From assembly GCF_037861325.1 (NCBI RefSeq), contig NZ_JAFELW010000003.1: a stretch of 64,000 bases of DNA. One strand, 5' to 3'. Source of the DNA: Riemerella anatipestifer_F. Lineage in GTDB: Bacteria > Bacteroidota > Bacteroidia > Flavobacteriales > Weeksellaceae. The notes beneath the pieces were generated by a model. That model did not search any database, was not told the origin of the DNA, and saw nothing but the letters and a program-made list of their open reading frames with translations. This document shows positions 33,092-42,097 of the stretch, one piece after another. Position 1 is the first letter of the stretch; each line of letters begins with the position of its first letter. The position numbers and the translations under genes were made by a program.

Positions 33092-34615
33092 CTAAGGCAT
33101 ATTAAATCCTCTACTAGTTAAACGTCCATAAACATCTAAATATTTTATAGAGACAATACCCTTGTAGTTTTCTAAAATATTTTCTATATCTTTTTGAGAA
33201 TTAACAGGTTTTCCATTAACCTCTGTGATGATATAGTTGTTATCAATACCTGTTTTGCTAGCAAGAAGACTGTTTTCGTCTACATCTGTAACTACTACCC
33301 CGCTTCTAAGACCGTAATAGACTTTGTTTTCATCACTTAAAGGTTGGAATTTAGCTCCTAGTTTTTCAACAACAGTAAGGTCAGCTTTAGTTCTAGTTTT
33401 TGTATTTCCACTTTGGTCTTTTAGAGTGGCTCTTACAGTTTTAGTTTTTCCGTCTCTTAGGTAAGTTACCATTACGGTATCACCAGGTCTCTTACTACCA
33501 ATCGCTAGAGAAAGGTCAGCAAAATCAGTGATTTTACTATCATCTATTTGAACGATGACATCTCCTTTTTTAAGACCAGCATCTTCAGCACCACTATTAT
33601 TGGAAACCTCTGTAACATAGATTCCGTTTCCTGATTTTAAGTTACTTTTAGTCTGTTGGTTGTATATTTTTACTTGTGCTTCATCAGATAGATCTAATGA
33701 ACTAACTCCTAGGAAGCCTCTTTGTACTATTCCGAACTTCTTAATGTCTTCTACAACTTTTCTTGCTAAGTTAGACGGAACAGCAAAGCCATATCCTTCA
33801 TAATATCCAGATGATGAGGAAATAGCAGAGTTAATACCTACTAAATCTCCATTAAGATTTACTAAAGCTCCGCCACTGTTACCTCTGTTAATTACAGCAT
33901 CTGTTTGTATAAAGCTTTCAATTGGAGTTTTAGACTGTTGTCTTAAAAGGTCAATGCTTCTTCCTTTTGCAGAAACGATACCAGCAGTTACGGTAGAGTT
34001 AAGTCCTAGAGGATTTCCTACGGCTACCACCCATTGTCCTACTTCTAACAAATCTGAGTTTGCGAAGTTAAGATAAGGTAGTCCGCTATCTTCTATTTTT
34101 AATAGTGCAATATCTGTAGATGGGTCGCTTCCTATAAGCTTAGCTACATAAGTTTTTTTGTTGCTTAGGGTTACCTCTAGTTTACTAGCTCCTGCTACCA
34201 CGTGATTATTAGAAATGATGTATCCGTCAGGAGAGATAATCACCCCAGAACCTAGACCAGTAGGCATATCTTGTGGTGCTTGCTGTTGTTGTCTTTGTCT
34301 TTGACTTCTGTTGAATGGGTCGCCAAAGAAAAAGTCAAGTAGGTCTTGCTCAGAGCTTCTAGAAGTTCTAGTGTTATTTTGATAATTTTTTATGGTTACC
34401 ACGGCAGGTACTGTAGTTTTGGCTGCTTTTACGAAATCATCTCCTAAAGCGGCAGCATTAAGTCCTGCAAACTGACTGTCATTTTTAGCAGTATGGAAAT
34501 ACGAAGAGTCAGCAATGTTATCATTTTTAAAATATTCAATAGTTCCAAAAGTAGTTGCTGCAGAAACTACACCTACGGCAGCTAGAGGTATGAGTTTTTT
34601 TAGATTATTTTTCAT
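33092..34615 (-). CDS. HtrA/Deg-type periplasmic serine protease
   Basis: A 507-residue quality-control protease. Seen: a signal/anchor helix (about 8-25), triad His138 (ISNNHVVAGA), Asp168 (PSTDIALLKI) and Ser247 (NRGNSGGALVN), a Gln-rich loop (about 105-115) before the protease core, and two PDZ domains (about 300-400 and 420-505). It degrades or refolds misfolded envelope proteins. Start at ATG 34615; the upstream in-frame opening is not needed. Single gene with its own terminator. Whether it is DegP-, DegQ- or DegS-like cannot be settled; two PDZ domains exclude DegS. Confidence 0.92.
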   Translation of the reverse strand: MKNNLKKLIPLAAVGVVSAATTFGTIEYFKNDNIADSSYFHTAKNDSQFAGLNAAALGDDFVKAAKTTVPAVVTIKNYQNNTRTSRSSEQDLLDFFFGDPFNRSQRQRQQQQAPQDMPTGLGSGVIISPDGYIISNNHVVAGASKLEVTLSNKKTYVAKLIGSDPSTDIALLKIEDSGLPYLNFANSDLLEVGQWVVAVGNPLGLNSTVTAGIVSAKGRSIDLLRQQSKTPIESFIQTDAVINRGNSGGALVNLNGDLVGINSAISSSSGYYEGYGFAVPSNLARKVVEDIKKFGIVQRGFLGVSSLDLSDEAQVKIYNQQTKSNLKSGNGIYVTEVSNNSGAEDAGLKKGDVIVQIDDSKITDFADLSLAIGSKRPGDTVMVTYLRDGKTKTVRATLKDQSGNTKTRTKADLTVVEKLGAKFQPLSDENKVYYGLRSGVVVTDVDENSLLASKTGIDNNYIITEVNGKPVNSQKDIENILENYKGIVSIKYLDVYGRLTSRGFNMP

Positions 34616-34660
34616 TTTATTTATTTTTATAAATTTAAAGTGTACTAAACAAATACTATG

Positions 34661-34668
34661 CAAAAATA
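34661..34668 (-). promoter_or_regulatory. Possible -7 element of the HtrA gene
   Basis: TATTTTTG on the minus strand, 45 nt upstream of ATG 34615, without a -33 match. Confidence 0.35.
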
Positions 34669-34809
34669 CTCTAAACCGTTCTTAATTTGTAATCTTTTCG
34701 CCTGTATTTAACTAATTTTTAACTATAATTATGTGTTTTTAATGAAAATAACGGAATTATATTTTTTATAATGTTAAATTTTTATGACAAAATTTCCGTT
34801 TTGATTGTT

Positions 34810-35562
34810 TTAGTTAAACCATTTAGAGTATTTTAAAAATCCATTAAAAGCCCAATGTGCTGTATAATAGAGAGATTTTAAAGTGGAAAAATTCATAAAG
34901 TCTTTATAAACTAGATATTGGTCTTTGATGATGTTGGTCTTTTTCCTAGAAACACTGTTGCTATGCATACGATATTTTGCCATTGTTTTAGGGAGTGGCT
35001 TTCCTTGCGGAATTTTCTTTAACAGGTTAAGCCACATAACATGGTCTTCTCTTTTAGAGCCTTCAGGGAATAATTCTTTGCCCACTCTTTGGCTATCGTA
35101 CATAGAGGATAGTAAGGAAAGTCTGCAGGTTTTTAGTAGGTTGTTGAATGTTACTATTTTGTCAGCCTTAAAGTCTTCTATGGTGGGTGTCAAATTTTCA
35201 TCACATCTAGCATAGTTGGAGTAAGCAAGTTCTGCATTCTCTTTTTTCATAAAAGAAATCATTTCTTCAAGAAAATCAGTTTCCCATAAATCGTCGGCAT
35301 CTAGGAAGGTAATGTATCTACCCGTTGCTAGTTCTAGGGCTAGGTTTCTAGCCTTTCCTGCTCCACCGTTTTGTTTAGATTCTATCAGTTTTATTCTTAG
35401 GTCGTTAATCTGTTTTATAATCTCTATGGAATTATCCTTGGAATTATCGTCAGAAATAATCCATTCCCAATCTGTAAAAGTTTGATTGAGAACAGAGTTT
35501 ATGGTTTCTTTCAAAAACTTAGAAGCGTTATAGCAAGGAGTGATGATAGATACTTCAGGCAT
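34810..35562 (-). CDS. Glycosyltransferase family 2
   Basis: A 250-residue GT-A glycosyltransferase. Seen: VSIITPCYNASKFLKETI at the start, ISDDNSKDNS, a TFLDADDLW DxD-type metal site at about residues 86-90, and an acceptor-side segment with KREDHVMWLNLLKK. It resembles WcaA/EpsE-type transferases used for capsule or LPS side chains. ATG 35562 is the start (the frame also opens at TTG 35568). It is a lone gene, unlinked to the glycan operon at 3.6-5.7 kb, so its product cannot be named. Confidence 0.82.
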   Translation of the reverse strand: MPEVSIITPCYNASKFLKETINSVLNQTFTDWEWIISDDNSKDNSIEIIKQINDLRIKLIESKQNGGAGKARNLALELATGRYITFLDADDLWETDFLEEMISFMKKENAELAYSNYARCDENLTPTIEDFKADKIVTFNNLLKTCRLSLLSSMYDSQRVGKELFPEGSKREDHVMWLNLLKKIPQGKPLPKTMAKYRMHSNSVSRKKTNIIKDQYLVYKDFMNFSTLKSLYYTAHWAFNGFLKYSKWFN

Positions 35563-35577
35563 AGCCAATTATTTGTA

Positions 35578-35585
35578 CAAAGATA
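35578..35585 (-). promoter_or_regulatory. -7 element of the lone glycosyltransferase gene
   Basis: TATCTTTG on the minus strand, 15 nt upstream of ATG 35562. Confidence 0.43.
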
Positions 35586-35684
35586 AGCAAAGAAAAGGTA
35601 GATTTTAAATTGTCTTTAAAATTACTGCTATGGAAACAATTAAAAAATATTATTTAAAAAATCGTTATTTCTACTTCAAACTAT

Positions 35685-35692
35685 TAAATTTG
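35685..35692 (+). promoter_or_regulatory. -7 element of leuS
   Basis: TAAATTTG, 43 nt before ATG 35736; no -33 match at the proper spacing. Confidence 0.38.
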
Positions 35693-35735
35693 TGGCTTGT
35701 TTAACTAATTTGTAACCTTTAATTCTTCTAGAAGA

Positions 35736-38567
35736 ATGTTTTATAATCATCAAGAAATAGAAAAGAAATGGCAAAAATATTGGGAAGATAACCAAGTTTT
35801 TAAAAGCCAAGAACCGGAGTCAGGTGTTGAAAAAAATAAGCCGAAATTTTATGTGCTAGATATGTTTCCTTATCCTTCTGGGGCGGGTCTTCATGTGGGG
35901 CATCCACTAGGTTATATAGCGTCGGACATTTACGCAAGATATAAAAGGCATCAGGGATATAATGTACTTCATCCAATAGGTTATGACTCTTTTGGGCTTC
36001 CTGCGGAACAATATGCTATACAGACAGGGCAGCACCCAGCAGTAACTACAGAAAATAATATCACTAGATATGAAGAGCAATTGAGGAAAATTGGATTTTC
36101 ATTTGATTGGAGTAGAGAGCTGAGAACATCAGACGCTTCTTACTACAAGTGGACTCAATGGATATTTATTCAATTGTTTCATTCGTGGTATAATAAAGAT
36201 AGGGATAGAGCAGAGTCTATTGATACTCTTATAGCTCAATTTGAAGCGAAGGGTACCGAAGGGCTTAATGCCGTGCAAACCGATGAGCTGTCATTTACAT
36301 CAGAAGAGTGGAATTCAGCATCGGAGCAAGATAAACAGGATATACTTTTAAATTATAGATTAGCCTACCGTGCAGAAACTACGGTTAATTGGTGTCCTGC
36401 ATTGGGAACGGTTTTAGCTAATGATGAAGTAAAAGATGGTAAGTCCGAAAGAGGTGGTTACCCTGTCTTTCAGAAAAAAATGATGCAGTGGAGTATGAGG
36501 ATTACGGCATATTCTGAAAGATTATTACAAGGATTGAATACTTTGGATTGGCCACAACCTCTTAAGGACTCCCAAGAGTATTGGATTGGGAAGTCGCAAG
36601 GGGCATTAGTTCAGTTTTCTGTAGATGGTTTAGAAGGAGAGGGTATAGAAGTTTTTACCACTCGTCCAGACACTATTTTTGGAGTGAGCTTTATGGTGTT
36701 GGCACCAGAACATCATTTGGTGGAAAAGCTAACAACAGAAGAACAAAAAAATGCTATAAATCAGTATATAGAAGAAACTTCTAAAAAGACGGAAAGAGAT
36801 AGAATGGCAGATGTCAAGTCTGTATCTGGAGCTTTTACAGGGAGTTATGTAACTCACCCATTTACTAAAGAACTTATACCTATATATATATCAGACTATG
36901 TGCTTATGGGTTATGGTACGGGTGCGGTAATGGCAGTACCTGCACACGATGATAGAGACCATAGATTTGCAAAGTATTTTGGATTGCCAATTAAAAAAGT
37001 TGTAGCTACCGATATAGATGTTCAAGAAGAGTCTTTTGATTCTAAAGAAAGCACTTGTGTTAATTCAGACTTTTTAGATGGATTAAATTACAAAGATGCA
37101 AAACAAAAAATTATACAAGAAATAGAAAAGCTAGGCATAGGTAAAGGTACTACAAATTATAGACAGAGAGATGCTATCTTCTCTAGACAAAGATATTGGG
37201 GAGAGCCAGTGCCTATCTATTATAAAGAGGATATGCCATATACTTTACCGTTGTCTGCTTTACCACTTGAGTTGCCAGAGGTAGAGAAATATTTACCTAC
37301 TGAAGATGGAGACCCACCGTTAGGAAATGCAAAGAATTTCGCTTGGGACGAGGTTAATCAGCAAGTAACTTCTGTGGATTTAATTGATAATAAAACGGTA
37401 TTTCCAATGGAGTTATCTACGATGCCTGGTTGGGCAGGTAGTTCGTGGTATTTCTTAAGATATATGGACTCTACTAATAGTGAAGTTTTTTGTGCTAAAG
37501 AAAAATCAGACTATTGGGGGCAGGTAGATTTATATATAGGTGGAAGCGAACATGCAACGGGACACTTATTATATGCACGTTTTTGGAATATGTTTTTAAA
37601 AGATAGAGGTTTTATCAGTCACGAAGAACCATTCCAAAAGCTAATCAACCAAGGAATGATTTTGGGAATGAGTGCTTTTGTCTTCCGAGTAGATGGGACG
37701 AATCAATTTGTTTCTAAAAACTTGGCTAAAGATTATCAAACCCAAAAAATTCATGTAGATGTTTCCCTATTAAAAGGAACTAGCGATGAATTAGATACTG
37801 ATGCCTTCAAGCAATGGCGACCAGAGTTCAAAGACGCAGAGTTTATCTTGGAAGGTGGTAAATACATCACAGAGCGAGAGGTAGAAAAAATGTCTAAGTC
37901 TAAATATAATGTGGTAAATCCAGACGACATCTGTGAAGAATATGGTGCGGATTGTTTAAGACTTTACGAAATGTTCCTTGGTCCTTTAGAACAAAGTAAA
38001 CCTTGGAATACACAGGGGCTTTCAGGAGTTTATGGCTTTTTGAAGAAGTTTTACAATCTTTACTTTGACGGGGATAAGGTCAATATATCAGACGAAGAGC
38101 CGACCAAAGAAGAGTACAAAGTGCTACATACTTTAATAAAGAAAGTAAAATTTGATATAGATAACTTCTCATTTAATACTTCTGTATCTTCGTTTATGAT
38201 AGCAGTCAACGAATTACAAAAGTTGAAAACTAATAAAAGAAAGATTTTGGAGCCATTGGCAGTGATTGTATCTCCTTATGCTCCCCATATTTGTGAAGAG
38301 TTATGGCAATTATTAGGATATAATGAATCTATTGAGTTTGTAGAGTTTCCTGCTCTTAATGAAGAGTATCTAAAAGAAGACGAAATAGAGTATCCAGTGA
38401 GCTTTAATGGTAAAATGAGATTTAAATTACCTCTTTCTGCAGATTTATCTAAGGAGGAAATTGAGAAAATAGCAATAGAAAATGATAAAGTATTGCAGTA
38501 TTTAGACGGTAATAGTATCAAAAAAATCATTGTAGTACCTAAAAAAATCATCAATATTGTATTCTAA
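35736..38567 (+). CDS. leuS: Leucyl-tRNA synthetase
   Basis: A 943-residue class I synthetase. Seen: the HIGH-type motif HVGH at residues 53-56 (PSGAGLHVGHPLGY), a CP1 editing domain with FTTRPDTIFGVSFM and GYGTGAVMAVPAHDDRD, the large catalytic insert, and KMSKS at 718-722, followed by the anticodon-binding helices. There is an added segment of about 60 residues after the first catalytic block (about 160-215, rich in Glu/Asp), as in other Bacteroidetes LeuRS. Single gene; a 266-bp gap follows. Confidence 0.97.
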   Translation: MFYNHQEIEKKWQKYWEDNQVFKSQEPESGVEKNKPKFYVLDMFPYPSGAGLHVGHPLGYIASDIYARYKRHQGYNVLHPIGYDSFGLPAEQYAIQTGQHPAVTTENNITRYEEQLRKIGFSFDWSRELRTSDASYYKWTQWIFIQLFHSWYNKDRDRAESIDTLIAQFEAKGTEGLNAVQTDELSFTSEEWNSASEQDKQDILLNYRLAYRAETTVNWCPALGTVLANDEVKDGKSERGGYPVFQKKMMQWSMRITAYSERLLQGLNTLDWPQPLKDSQEYWIGKSQGALVQFSVDGLEGEGIEVFTTRPDTIFGVSFMVLAPEHHLVEKLTTEEQKNAINQYIEETSKKTERDRMADVKSVSGAFTGSYVTHPFTKELIPIYISDYVLMGYGTGAVMAVPAHDDRDHRFAKYFGLPIKKVVATDIDVQEESFDSKESTCVNSDFLDGLNYKDAKQKIIQEIEKLGIGKGTTNYRQRDAIFSRQRYWGEPVPIYYKEDMPYTLPLSALPLELPEVEKYLPTEDGDPPLGNAKNFAWDEVNQQVTSVDLIDNKTVFPMELSTMPGWAGSSWYFLRYMDSTNSEVFCAKEKSDYWGQVDLYIGGSEHATGHLLYARFWNMFLKDRGFISHEEPFQKLINQGMILGMSAFVFRVDGTNQFVSKNLAKDYQTQKIHVDVSLLKGTSDELDTDAFKQWRPEFKDAEFILEGGKYITEREVEKMSKSKYNVVNPDDICEEYGADCLRLYEMFLGPLEQSKPWNTQGLSGVYGFLKKFYNLYFDGDKVNISDEEPTKEEYKVLHTLIKKVKFDIDNFSFNTSVSSFMIAVNELQKLKTNKRKILEPLAVIVSPYAPHICEELWQLLGYNESIEFVEFPALNEEYLKEDEIEYPVSFNGKMRFKLPLSADLSKEEIEKIAIENDKVLQYLDGNSIKKIIVVPKKIINIVF

Positions 38568-38833
38568 ATAGAGTAAAAATAAGTTTTTTAATAAAAATTT
38601 AACACTTGCTAAATCGAAAAAAATAAGGTCTGTTTTTTCTTATGAGTTAATCAAAAGTGGGTGTATAAATGAAATAATGATAAAAATCAGGAAAAAAAGT
38701 AAATCTAATTTAAGAAAGCAGAAGGTCTAGAATGTCAAAAAAACACCATGCTTAAAGATAATATTTGGATTTTTCAATATTTTAACTTTACTTTACAGCC
38801 TGAAAAAAATAACAATTATAATTTTAGTTTAAT

Positions 38834-39700
38834 ATGGAAATGAATGTTTCAAACACAGAGGAGCAAGTAATTGCTAGACAGAAGAGCGGGCTTAACCCAG
38901 CTGTAGTACTACCTATTTTGTATGTAATTGCGTTAAGTATTTACATCTTTATATTAGGTAACCCAGGTAACTTTAAAGAAGATGCGAGGATTGCAGGACA
39001 AGCGTCTGTAGCTTTTGCAGATATACCATCTAAGGAGTTGCATCCAGAGTCTTTCATGGGGATTATCTACATGGGAGGTCCAGTGGTACATATCCTAATT
39101 TTATTTATGATTACAGTAATCGTTTTCTCTTTTGAGCGTTTCTTCGTTATTAAAAAGGCTCAAGGAAAAGGAAATCTTGACAAATTTGTACTTGAGATAA
39201 GAGGTCTTCTTAATCAGAATAAAATTGATGAAGCTATTGAGAAGTGTGATGCTCAACAAGGTTCTGTAGGTAATGTGGTAAAAGAAGGACTAGTTACTTA
39301 TAAGGCATTGGCTAATGATAGTTCTATGGATAAAGAGAAGAAAATGGTTGCTTTAACTAAAGCTTTAGAAGAAGCTACAACATTAGAGATGCCTATGTTA
39401 GAGAAAAATATGATGATTCTTTCTACATTAGGTACAGTAGCAACATTAGTAGCACTTTTAGGTACGGTAATCGGGATGATTAAGGCGTTCTTCGCTTTAG
39501 GTTCTGGTGGTGGTACTCCAGATGCTGCGGCTCTATCTATCGGTATCTCAGAAGCCTTGATTAACACGGCTTTAGGTATCGGTACATCAGCTATTGCAAT
39601 TATCCTTTACAACTTCTTTACATCTAAGATAGACGGATTAACTTATAAGATAGACGAGATTGGTATGTCTATTCAGCAGTCTTTTGCTGAGTTCAACTAA
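38834..39700 (+). CDS. exbB: ExbB/TolQ-family proton channel subunit
   Basis: A 288-residue MotA/TolQ/ExbB protein. Hydrophobic helices lie at about 19-40, 80-108, 194-225 and 235-262; ExbB usually has three, so the first is an N-terminal addition. The conserved core is LSTLGTVATLVALLGTVIGMI and ISEALINTALGIGTSAIAI. With ExbD it uses the proton gradient to drive TonB. First gene of the cluster ExbB-ExbD-ExbD-TonB. The 266-bp gap before it (38568-38833) is very A/T-rich; only a weak TTTG-N21-TACTTTAC is seen there. Confidence 0.92.
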   Translation: MEMNVSNTEEQVIARQKSGLNPAVVLPILYVIALSIYIFILGNPGNFKEDARIAGQASVAFADIPSKELHPESFMGIIYMGGPVVHILILFMITVIVFSFERFFVIKKAQGKGNLDKFVLEIRGLLNQNKIDEAIEKCDAQQGSVGNVVKEGLVTYKALANDSSMDKEKKMVALTKALEEATTLEMPMLEKNMMILSTLGTVATLVALLGTVIGMIKAFFALGSGGGTPDAAALSIGISEALINTALGIGTSAIAIILYNFFTSKIDGLTYKIDEIGMSIQQSFAEFN

Positions 39701-39727
39701 TAAGTAGATTCTGAAAAAAAAGAAATT

Positions 39728-39765
39728 TAGAGCTTCTGCTAAACAATAATTTTAGCGAAGCTCTA
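39728..39765 (+). other. Long stable hairpin between exbB and exbD
   Basis: TAGAGCTTC-T-GCTAAA (39728-39743) pairs with TTTAGC-GAAGCTCTA (39751-39765): 15 base pairs with one bulged T and a 7-nt loop. No T-run follows on the plus strand, so it does not look like a normal terminator. It may act as a partial stop or an RNA-stability boundary, giving more exbB than exbD mRNA. Confidence 0.6.
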
Positions 39766-39804
39766 ATAAAAAAGAAGTTTAATAAATAAAAAAGAGTTAA
39801 TAAT

Positions 39805-40407
39805 ATGGCGAGAGTCAAACCAAAAAGACATGGTGTAGTAACGGATATGACAGCGATGTGTGATGTTGCATTCTTACTACTTACCTTCTTTATCTTGACT
39901 ACACAGTTTAAAAAGCCTGATGTAGAGCAGATAAAACCGCCATCTTCTATATCTGAAAAGTTGTTACCAGATGCTAGTCTAATGACGGTAAATGTAACAC
40001 CAGATGGAAAATTTTACTTCCAACCTGTAGAGAACGGAACTGAAAGAATTCAGCTTCTAGATAATATGGGACAGAAGTACGGTCTTTCTTTTACCGATAA
40101 GGAAAAAGTAGCGTTCACAAAAGTGCAAGCGATAGGTGTACCTATGACACAGTTGAAAAGTTACTTAAACTTATCAGAAGATGAGCAGAAAGCGTTTAAG
40201 AGTCCTACGGGAATACCTATGGACAGTACAAATAAACAAGTTATTGATTGGGTAGAGCAGAGTTTAAAAATAAACCCTGACTATAAGTTAGCCATTAAGG
40301 GTGATGGTAATACTAACTATCCAAAAGTAAAAGATTTATTTGAAGGATTGAGAGACATTAAGTTTTACAAGTTTTGGTTAATCACTACCCAAGAGGGAGG
40401 TAAATAG
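39805..40407 (+). CDS. exbD: ExbD/TolR-family protein, long form
   Basis: A 200-residue ExbD with one membrane helix (about 17-35) that bears the essential Asp20 (TAMCDVAFLLLTFF) for proton passage. Usual ExbD proteins are about 130-145 residues. The extra length is an insertion in the periplasmic part (about 85-150), between the first strand group (MTVNVTPDGKFYF) and the final KLAIKGDGNTNYPKV block. Second gene of the cluster; the next ExbD starts 9 nt downstream. Confidence 0.9.
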   Translation: MARVKPKRHGVVTDMTAMCDVAFLLLTFFILTTQFKKPDVEQIKPPSSISEKLLPDASLMTVNVTPDGKFYFQPVENGTERIQLLDNMGQKYGLSFTDKEKVAFTKVQAIGVPMTQLKSYLNLSEDEQKAFKSPTGIPMDSTNKQVIDWVEQSLKINPDYKLAIKGDGNTNYPKVKDLFEGLRDIKFYKFWLITTQEGGK

Positions 40408-40416
40408 AGAATAGAA

Positions 40417-40965
40417 ATGGCAGAAGTACAAGTACAGGATAAAGGCGAAAAGGGCGGCAAAGTCCGTTCCAAGAAGCAGTCCACTAGAGTGGATATGACT
40501 CCGATGGTAGACTTAGGTTTTCTACTCATTACATTCTTTATGTTTACCACTACTTTTAGTAAACCAAATGTAATGGATTTGGGGCTTCCTGCAAAACCTG
40601 ATAAGGATGCTCCTAAACCACCTCCTACGGAGATTGATTTGAGCAACTCTATATCTTTGATTATAGGTAAGGATAATAAGATTTTTTATCATCAGTCGGA
40701 TAAAGATGGTCTTAATGAAGGTACACTTCAGGAGACAACCTATGATAAAGATGGGATTACGAAAGTAATAGAAGATGCAAAGAAGAGGGCTAAAGATGTA
40801 ACTAAATTTACAGTTATCATCAAGCCAACGGATGATGCAGTGTATAAGAATTTTGTAGACGTTCTTGACGAAATGGCTGTCACTAAAAGTGAACAATATG
40901 GGGTAACCGATATTAAAGACTGGGAGAAAGCTGTTTATGAAAAGAAAGTAGGAACTGCAAAATAA
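40417..40965 (+). CDS. exbD: Second ExbD/TolR-family protein
   Basis: A 182-residue ExbD with a Lys/Gly-rich cytoplasmic start, one helix with Asp32 (TPMVDLGFLLITFF) and a periplasmic domain with SNSISLIIGKDNKIFYH and TVIIKPTDDAVYKNFVDVLDEM. It is 9 nt after the first ExbD. Pairs of different ExbD proteins in one cluster are frequent in Bacteroidetes, and may form a mixed dimer inside the ExbB ring, which is inference. Confidence 0.9.
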   Translation: MAEVQVQDKGEKGGKVRSKKQSTRVDMTPMVDLGFLLITFFMFTTTFSKPNVMDLGLPAKPDKDAPKPPPTEIDLSNSISLIIGKDNKIFYHQSDKDGLNEGTLQETTYDKDGITKVIEDAKKRAKDVTKFTVIIKPTDDAVYKNFVDVLDEMAVTKSEQYGVTDIKDWEKAVYEKKVGTAK

Positions 40966-40993
40966 TAATTAACCCTTAAAATTCATATTTTAT

Positions 40994-41839
40994 ATGTCAG
41001 ATGAAAATTTAGGGTACAATCCAAGTTTGGATGAGATTGTATTTGAAAACAGAAATAAAGCCTATGGTGCTTATGACCTGAGACAAAGCTATAAGAGTAT
41101 TCTTACAAGGTCTATGATTATAGGTACTACTTTGTTCTGTTTAGCTGCGGCTACTCCGTTTATTGTTATGAAAATTAAACAGTTAACGGCTCCGCCTAAA
41201 CAAGAAGTAGAGGCTAATCTTATAGAAATTCTTCCAGAAGAAGAACAGATTATAGAACAACCTAAAGAGGAGGAACCACCTCCACCACCTCCACCGAAGG
41301 TAGAGGAGGAAAAGGTTGAAATTATTCAGAATGTGGTTCCTGAGCCGGTAAAAGCTCCTAAAGTGGAAACTCCACCGCCGCCAATATCTAAGCAATTAGA
41401 AACCACTACAGGTTTAGTAAATCAAGAGGGTGTTAAAAAACCGTCTTATTCACCACCACCGCCACCTCCTTCTACAGGAAAAGGAACGACGGTAGAGGTA
41501 AAGCCTCAAGTGAGTACTACTGAAGTGTATACAACGGTAGACCAAGAAGCGGAGTTTTCAGGCGGAGGTCTTAACGGATTTAGAAGTGCTTTCCAAGAGT
41601 CTTTTGATACTTCGGTAATGGAAGGTGATGAAGGTACTTTAAAAGCTGAGGTTACTTTCGTAGTAGAGAGAGATGGTTCACTTTCTCAGGTAAAAGTTAC
41701 GGGTTCTAACTCTACATTTAACAGAGAGGCAGAAAGAGCTGTAAAATCTATTAGAAAGAAATGGACTCCTGGTAAAGTAAATGGGGAGCCAGTTCGTTCA
41801 AGATTTAGAATGCCAGTGGCAATGAATTTTGAGTATTAA
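40994..41839 (+). CDS. tonB: Energy transducer TonB
   Basis: A 281-residue TonB. Seen: a cytoplasmic N-terminus with NPSLDEIVFENRNKAYGAYDL, the Bacteroidetes TonB start motif, one helix at about 36-56, a Pro/Glu spacer with runs such as PPPPPPPKVEE and a second PPPPPPST run, and the C-terminal TonB domain (about 205-281) with ERDGSLSQVKVTGSN and RSRFRMPVAMNFEY. It carries ExbBD energy to outer-membrane receptors. The extended spacer suits spanning the periplasm. Closed by a strong terminator. Confidence 0.93.
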   Translation: MSDENLGYNPSLDEIVFENRNKAYGAYDLRQSYKSILTRSMIIGTTLFCLAAATPFIVMKIKQLTAPPKQEVEANLIEILPEEEQIIEQPKEEEPPPPPPPKVEEEKVEIIQNVVPEPVKAPKVETPPPPISKQLETTTGLVNQEGVKKPSYSPPPPPPSTGKGTTVEVKPQVSTTEVYTTVDQEAEFSGGGLNGFRSAFQESFDTSVMEGDEGTLKAEVTFVVERDGSLSQVKVTGSNSTFNREAERAVKSIRKKWTPGKVNGEPVRSRFRMPVAMNFEY

Positions 41840-41859
41840 AATTCTGTTAAAATTATTAT

Positions 41860-41887
41860 AAGAGAAGCTTTAGGGCTTCTCTTTTTT
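41860..41887 (+). terminator. Terminator after tonB
   Basis: AGAGAAGC (41861-41868) pairs with GCTTCTCT (41875-41882), followed by a T-run. It separates tonB from the small membrane protein and PstS-like genes, although a new promoter lies just behind it. Confidence 0.85.
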
Positions 41888-41889
41888 GT

Positions 41890-41897
41890 TATATTTG
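41890..41897 (+). promoter_or_regulatory. -7 element 5 nt before the small membrane protein gene
   Basis: TATATTTG ends 5 nt before ATG 41903, implying a leaderless or nearly leaderless mRNA; no -33 box at the right spacing. Confidence 0.48.
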
Positions 41898-41902
41898 TTG
41901 CT

Positions 41903-42097
41903 ATGTTTAATTATTTATCTATTTTGGCAGGGGTTATGTACCTTACTTTAGGAGTTGTGGTATTAGTGTATAAATTTTTTGTAATTCAGTTAGATGATTA
42001 TGTTGCCTATCCGTTAGGTATTTTGATGGTAATTTATGGAGTCTTCAGGGTCTTTAGGGCAATCTATAATATAAAGCAGAGTAAGAAAGATGTATAA
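41903..42097 (+). CDS. Small two-helix membrane protein
   Basis: A 64-residue protein with two membrane helices (about 5-24 and 33-55: YLSILAGVMYLTLGVVVLVY and YPLGILMVIYGVFRVFRAIY) and a Lys-rich cytoplasmic end. No family recognised. Its stop overlaps the start of the PstS-like lipoprotein by 8 bp, so the two are coupled in translation. It may help anchor or present that lipoprotein. Confidence 0.7.
   Translation: MFNYLSILAGVMYLTLGVVVLVYKFFVIQLDDYVAYPLGILMVIYGVFRVFRAIYNIKQSKKDV

Noticed and set aside
34810..35562. Linking the lone glycosyltransferase to the 3.6-5.7 kb glycan operon
   Set aside because: They are 29 kb apart, on separate transcripts, with no shared motif beyond the common GT2 fold.
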